This document shows, in pieces, positions 5,606 to 8,725 of a DNA stretch of 8,725 bases. The number at the start of each line of letters is the position of its first letter. Positions within the stretch are counted from its first letter, which is position 1. Source of the stretch: Prevotellaceae bacterium (lineage in GTDB: Bacteria > Bacteroidota > Bacteroidia > Bacteroidales > Bacteroidaceae); NCBI GenBank assembly GCA_031262265.1, contig JAISIB010000189.1, positions 1-8,725 of the forward strand, read 5' to 3'. The translations under genes were made by a program, and so were the position numbers. The notes under the pieces were generated by a model. That model worked only from the letters and a program-made list of their open reading frames with translations, had not been told where the DNA came from and made no database searches.

Positions 5606-7387
5606 ATGAAGAGAAGTATCAAATTCAGTCTTGTCTATCGGGACATGTGGCAATCATCGGGCAAATACCAACCCCGTAAAGACCAATTGGAGCAAGTAGC
5701 CCCCGCTATTATCGATATGGGTTGCTTCTCCCGAGTAGAAACCAACGGAGGCGCATTTGAACAGGTCAATTTGCTGTACGGAGAGAACCCCAATCACGCT
5801 GTGCGTAGTTTCACCGCCCTACTACACCAAGCAGGCATACAAACTCACATGCTTGACAGAGGATTGAACGGACTTCGTATGTATCCCGTCCCTGCTGATG
5901 TACGGCAGCTCATGTATCGGGTGAAGCACGCACAAGGAGTAGATATTACGCGCATCTTCTGTGGATTGAACGACGTCCGCAACATCATTCCTTCTATTCA
6001 TTATGCACTGGAAGCGGGTATGATACCGCAAGCAACCCTGTGCATTACGCACTCACCCATACACACGGTAGAATATTATGTAGACATTGCCGAACAACTG
6101 ATTGCGGCCGGCGCACCGGAAATATGTCTAAAAGACATGGCGGGCATCGGTAGGCCGGCTATGTTAGGAAGATTGGTAAAAAGCATCAAAGATAAATATC
6201 CCGATATACTGATCCAATATCACGGGCATTCGGGGCCGGGTCTCTCTATGGCTTCCATATTAGAAGTTTGTCGTAACGGCGCGGATATTATCGACGTAGC
6301 TATCGAACCGATCTCTTGGGGGAAAATTCATCCCGACGTTATTTCCGTGCAAGCCATGCTGGAAGATGCCGGTTTCGACGTACCAAAAATAAATATGAAA
6401 GCCTACATGCAAGTGCGAACACTAACACAAAACTTCATAGATGACTTCCTGGGATATTTTATGGATGAGTCTAATAAACAAATGTCGTCGTTACTGTTGA
6501 AGAGCGGCTTGCCGGGCGGCATGATGGGTTCCATGATGGCCGATTTGAAAGGCGTGCATGCCGGCATCAACCGCATTCTGTCCGAACAAGAAAAGCAGGA
6601 AATGACAATAGATGATTTGCTGCTCGCACTTTTCGATGAAGTGGAATACGTTTGGCCGAAATTAGGTTATCCGCCATTGGTAACGCCATTTAGCCAATAC
6701 GTAAAAAACGTAGCACTTATGAATCTGATGGCACTGGCCAAAGGTGAGGAGCGATATAGCATGATTGATCGCAATACGTGGGATATGATTCTCGGCAAAT
6801 GCGGCAAACTACCAGGAAGTTTAGCTCCTGAGATCGTAGAGATTGCCAAGTCGAAAGGTTACGAATTCTCGGATGTAAATCCGCAAGACAACTATCCCGA
6901 CCAGCTGAATACCTATCGGCAGGAAATGCAAGAGAACGGTTGGGAAACAGGTGAAGACGAGGAAGAACTGTTTGAGTTGGCTATGCACGACAGGCAGTAT
7001 CGCGATTATAAATCAGGCATCGCTAAACAACGTTTTGAAGACGAACTGCAACGCGCCAAAGATGCGGCGATGGGCAAAGGATATTCCGAAGACGAAGTAA
7101 GGAAACTGAAGCGCATGAAAGCAGAACCGATCGTTGCCTACGAGAAAGGAAAAGTTTTGTGGGAAGTAACGCCCGAATCTCCCTCGCAAGCACCCGCTAT
7201 CGGGAAGAAATATACGGAGAACGAGGTATTTTGTTACATTTCCACACCATGGAATACATTCGACACAGTTCCTGCTAACTTCAACGGACGGATTATTGAA
7301 GTTTGCGCACAACAAGGAACAACTGTCAACAAAGGAGATGTTTTGGCCTATATAGAACGCAGCGAGCAAGGTGAAAAGATAGCTTAG
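5606..7387 (+). CDS. Carboxyltransferase-fold protein (PycB/OadA-like) with degenerate biotinyl domain
   Basis: The product is 593 aa. Residues 1-280 are the HMGL-like carboxyltransferase barrel: YRDMWQSSGK (Asp13), NGGAFEQ, TRIFCGLNDVRN, CLKDMAGIG (Lys176) and YHGHSG (His206 and His208). About 290-460 matches the conserved PYC_OADA domain (LPGGMMGSM, PLVTPFSQYV, GKLPG). A charged linker follows, then residues 530-585 resemble a biotinyl domain. In active relatives this enzyme moves CO2 between biotin and pyruvate or oxaloacetate. Here the metal ligands and active-site lysine are kept, but the biotin lysine position appears to be Asn550 (TPWNTF in place of an AMKM/AMKT-type motif). The TSQP-type threonine is Lys240 (WGKIHP), and HTHD reads HGHS. 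An existing annotation would probably read oxaloacetate decarboxylase or pyruvate carboxylase subunit B, and that activity is doubtful. No biotin carboxylase, BCCP or OadB/OadG neighbour is present. The gene is apparently monocistronic, with its own promoter and a terminator. The ATG at 5606 is the only sensible start. Confidence 0.85.
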   Translation: MKRSIKFSLVYRDMWQSSGKYQPRKDQLEQVAPAIIDMGCFSRVETNGGAFEQVNLLYGENPNHAVRSFTALLHQAGIQTHMLDRGLNGLRMYPVPADVRQLMYRVKHAQGVDITRIFCGLNDVRNIIPSIHYALEAGMIPQATLCITHSPIHTVEYYVDIAEQLIAAGAPEICLKDMAGIGRPAMLGRLVKSIKDKYPDILIQYHGHSGPGLSMASILEVCRNGADIIDVAIEPISWGKIHPDVISVQAMLEDAGFDVPKINMKAYMQVRTLTQNFIDDFLGYFMDESNKQMSSLLLKSGLPGGMMGSMMADLKGVHAGINRILSEQEKQEMTIDDLLLALFDEVEYVWPKLGYPPLVTPFSQYVKNVALMNLMALAKGEERYSMIDRNTWDMILGKCGKLPGSLAPEIVEIAKSKGYEFSDVNPQDNYPDQLNTYRQEMQENGWETGEDEEELFELAMHDRQYRDYKSGIAKQRFEDELQRAKDAAMGKGYSEDEVRKLKRMKAEPIVAYEKGKVLWEVTPESPSQAPAIGKKYTENEVFCYISTPWNTFDTVPANFNGRIIEVCAQQGTTVNKGDVLAYIERSEQGEKIA

Positions 7388-7412
7388 GAAGAAAGACAAC
7401 CAGCACAAAGAG

Positions 7413-7449
7413 AACGAGGGCAATCATCTTGGCGATGAGTGCCCTCGTT
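7413..7449. terminator. Bidirectional hairpin terminator between the carboxyltransferase-like gene and der
   Basis: A 10-bp perfect inverted repeat (AACGAGGGCA at 7413-7422 with TGCCCTCGTT at 7440-7449) encloses a further 5-bp stem (TCATC/GATGA) after one A-G mismatch, closing on the 5-nt loop TTGGC. The plus-strand side is followed by GTTTC and the minus-strand side by CTCTTTG, so the T tracts are weak. It sits 25 nt after the stop at 7387 and 21 nt after the der stop, placing it to serve both converging genes. Confidence 0.8.
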
Positions 7450-7470
7450 GTTTCATCCGAAAGGAAGTAT

Positions 7471-8725
7471 TTACTTTTGCCTTATATATATATTAATAGG
7501 TGTACCGTGTAGTTTCCATTTGTCGCGCATCTTATTTTCAAGGAAACGGCGATACGGTTCTTTGACGTATTGCGGCAGATTGGCAAAGAAAACAAATGAA
7601 GGTACTTGCGTATTGGGCAATTGCGTTACGTATTTCACCTTAATATATTTACCTTTCGTCGCAGGCGGCGGATATGCTTCAATAAGCGGAAGCATTTCTT
7701 CATTTAGCACTGAGGTCGGAATACGCGTATGGCGATTGGTGTAGACATCTTTCGCTTCTTCCAACACTTTCAGAAGACGTTGTTTCGTCAGTGCCGAAGA
7801 AAAGACAATCGTAAAGTCTACAAACGGAGCAAAGCGCGAGCGTATCGCATTCTCAAACTCTTTCTGAACCATCAGAGACCGGTCTTCCACCAAATCCCAT
7901 TTATTTACGACAACAACTAAGCCCTTCTGATTACGCTGAATCAGTGAAAAGATATTTAAATCCTGGCTTTCGATACCACGCGTTGCGTCGAGCATCAGAA
8001 TACACACGTCCGCACTCTCAATAGAACGAATGGAACGAATCACCGAGTAGTATTCCAAATCTTCGTTTACTTTTCCTTTTTTCCGGATACCCGCCGTATC
8101 TACCAAATAAAAGTCGAATCCAAACTTATTATACCGCGTATGAATAGAATCACGCGTAGTACCGGCAATATCCGTTACGATATTTCGCTCTTCGCCCATG
8201 AGTGCGTTGATAAAAGAGGATTTCCCTGCGTTCGGGCGACCGACTACGGCAAAGCGCGGTATTTCTTCTTCCAATATCTCTTCCGCTTCTTTCGTGCACA
8301 AACTTACTACTTTGTCTAACAAATCACCGGTTCCGCCGCCGGAAAGGGCAGAAATACAAAACGGCTCTCCCAAACCTAAACTATAAAATTCGGCCGCATT
8401 ATATTGAAGTTCGTTCGTATCAGTTTTATTGGCCGCCACCAGTACCGGACGCTTTGAACGTCGAAGAATATCCGCTACTTCCAAATCGAGGTCAGTCACT
8501 CCATTCTTTACGTCTACTACAAACAAGATAACATCCGCCTCTTCAACAGCTATCAATACTTGCTTGCGTATTTCTTCTTCGAACACATCGTCCGAATTAA
8601 CCACCCAACCGCCGGTATCTACGACGGAAAACTCACGTCCCGTCCACTCGAACTTTCCATATTGGCGGTCGCGCGTCGTTCCGGCTTCATCGTTCACAAT
8701 AGCTTTACGCGTCTGCGTCAATCGA
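7471..8725 (-). CDS. der: GTPase Der (EngA), N-terminus outside window
   Basis: Der has two consecutive GTPase domains and assists assembly of the 50S ribosomal subunit. The frame stays open to the right edge: the residues before a TTG at 8721 read R-L-T-Q-T-R, as in the family, where about 17-20 residues with the first P-loop precede. That TTG is therefore not the start. In the visible 416-residue numbering, domain 1 shows AGTTRDR (switch I), DTGGW (35-39) and NKTD (98-101). Domain 2 has a complete P-loop GRPNAGKSS (161-169), AGTTRDS, DTAGIRKKGKV (208-218) and NKWD (273-276). The KH-like domain runs from about 335 to the C-terminus, ending in GTPINIYIRQK. Everything visible is intact and of normal length. 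The gene converges on the carboxyltransferase-like gene and shares the hairpin at 7413-7449. Confidence 0.97.
   Translation of the reverse strand, partial: RLTQTRKAIVNDEAGTTRDRQYGKFEWTGREFSVVDTGGWVVNSDDVFEEEIRKQVLIAVEEADVILFVVDVKNGVTDLDLEVADILRRSKRPVLVAANKTDTNELQYNAAEFYSLGLGEPFCISALSGGGTGDLLDKVVSLCTKEAEEILEEEIPRFAVVGRPNAGKSSFINALMGEERNIVTDIAGTTRDSIHTRYNKFGFDFYLVDTAGIRKKGKVNEDLEYYSVIRSIRSIESADVCILMLDATRGIESQDLNIFSLIQRNQKGLVVVVNKWDLVEDRSLMVQKEFENAIRSRFAPFVDFTIVFSSALTKQRLLKVLEEAKDVYTNRHTRIPTSVLNEEMLPLIEAYPPPATKGKYIKVKYVTQLPNTQVPSFVFFANLPQYVKEPYRRFLENKMRDKWKLHGTPINIYIRQK

Noticed and set aside
5606..7387. The carboxyltransferase-like gene as a decaying pseudogene
   Set aside because: The frame is full length with no stops or frameshifts. 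Metal ligands, Lys176 and the PYC_OADA motifs are kept and expression signals are present, so altered function fits better than decay.
7013..7423. 136-codon minus-strand frame antisense to the end of the carboxyltransferase-like gene
   Set aside because: It covers the conserved end of a clear coding region and runs into the terminator hairpin. Its Cys/Phe-rich translation resembles nothing known to me.

Overview
The window looks like a chromosomal housekeeping segment from a member of the Bacteroidales (Bacteroidota). Three things point there. The proteins have a Bacteroides-type appearance (FolE, TpiA, the C-terminal part of the primase, a DoxX/MauE-plus-thioredoxin-like protein, and a tandem DUF1599 protein). 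Three promoter -10-type boxes match the Bacteroidetes TAnnTTTG consensus. Shine-Dalgarno sequences are almost absent, and A/T-rich leaders stand in front of the starts. No mobile element, CRISPR array, tRNA or rRNA was seen. Taxonomy and family names come from recall and motif reading, not from a search.

Layout. Positions 1-608 (+) carry the 3' end of the DNA primase gene dnaG, which starts outside the window. It converges on, and overlaps by 11 bp, the last gene of a leftward operon. In transcription order that operon is: tandem DUF1599 protein (4240-3692), membrane DoxX/MauE-like protein fused to a thioredoxin-like domain (3705-2494), tpiA (2441-1680), secreted SPOR-domain protein (1669-1187) and folE (1179-598). 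Genes overlap or are closely spaced, and a TACCTTTG box at 4272-4265 is the obvious promoter. Upstream on the same strand is a peptidoglycan endopeptidase of the M23 family with a C-terminal LysM domain (5161-4298), with its own promoter near 5189-5218. A 444-bp divergent intergenic region (5162-5605) separates it from a rightward single gene at 5606-7387. That gene encodes a protein of the pyruvate carboxylase subunit B / oxaloacetate decarboxylase alpha fold. A strong hairpin at 7413-7449 then serves both this gene and the converging der gene (7471 to beyond the right edge), which encodes the double-GTPase ribosome assembly factor and lacks only its extreme N-terminus here.

How the genes work together. 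The leftward operon mixes glycolysis (TpiA), pterin synthesis (FolE), envelope function (SPOR, DoxX/Trx-like) and a putative nucleotide-related protein (DUF1599). Only envelope biology links several neighbours: the SPOR protein, the M23/LysM enzyme and the membrane protein.

The most notable observation is the carboxyltransferase-like protein. It keeps the metal-binding and lysine residues of the carboxyltransferase barrel. However, the lysine that should carry biotin appears to be Asn550, the threonine of the conserved TSQP-type motif is Lys240, and the HTHD motif reads HGHS. No biotin carboxylase or decarboxylase pump subunit lies beside it. It may be a repurposed, biotin-independent member of the family.
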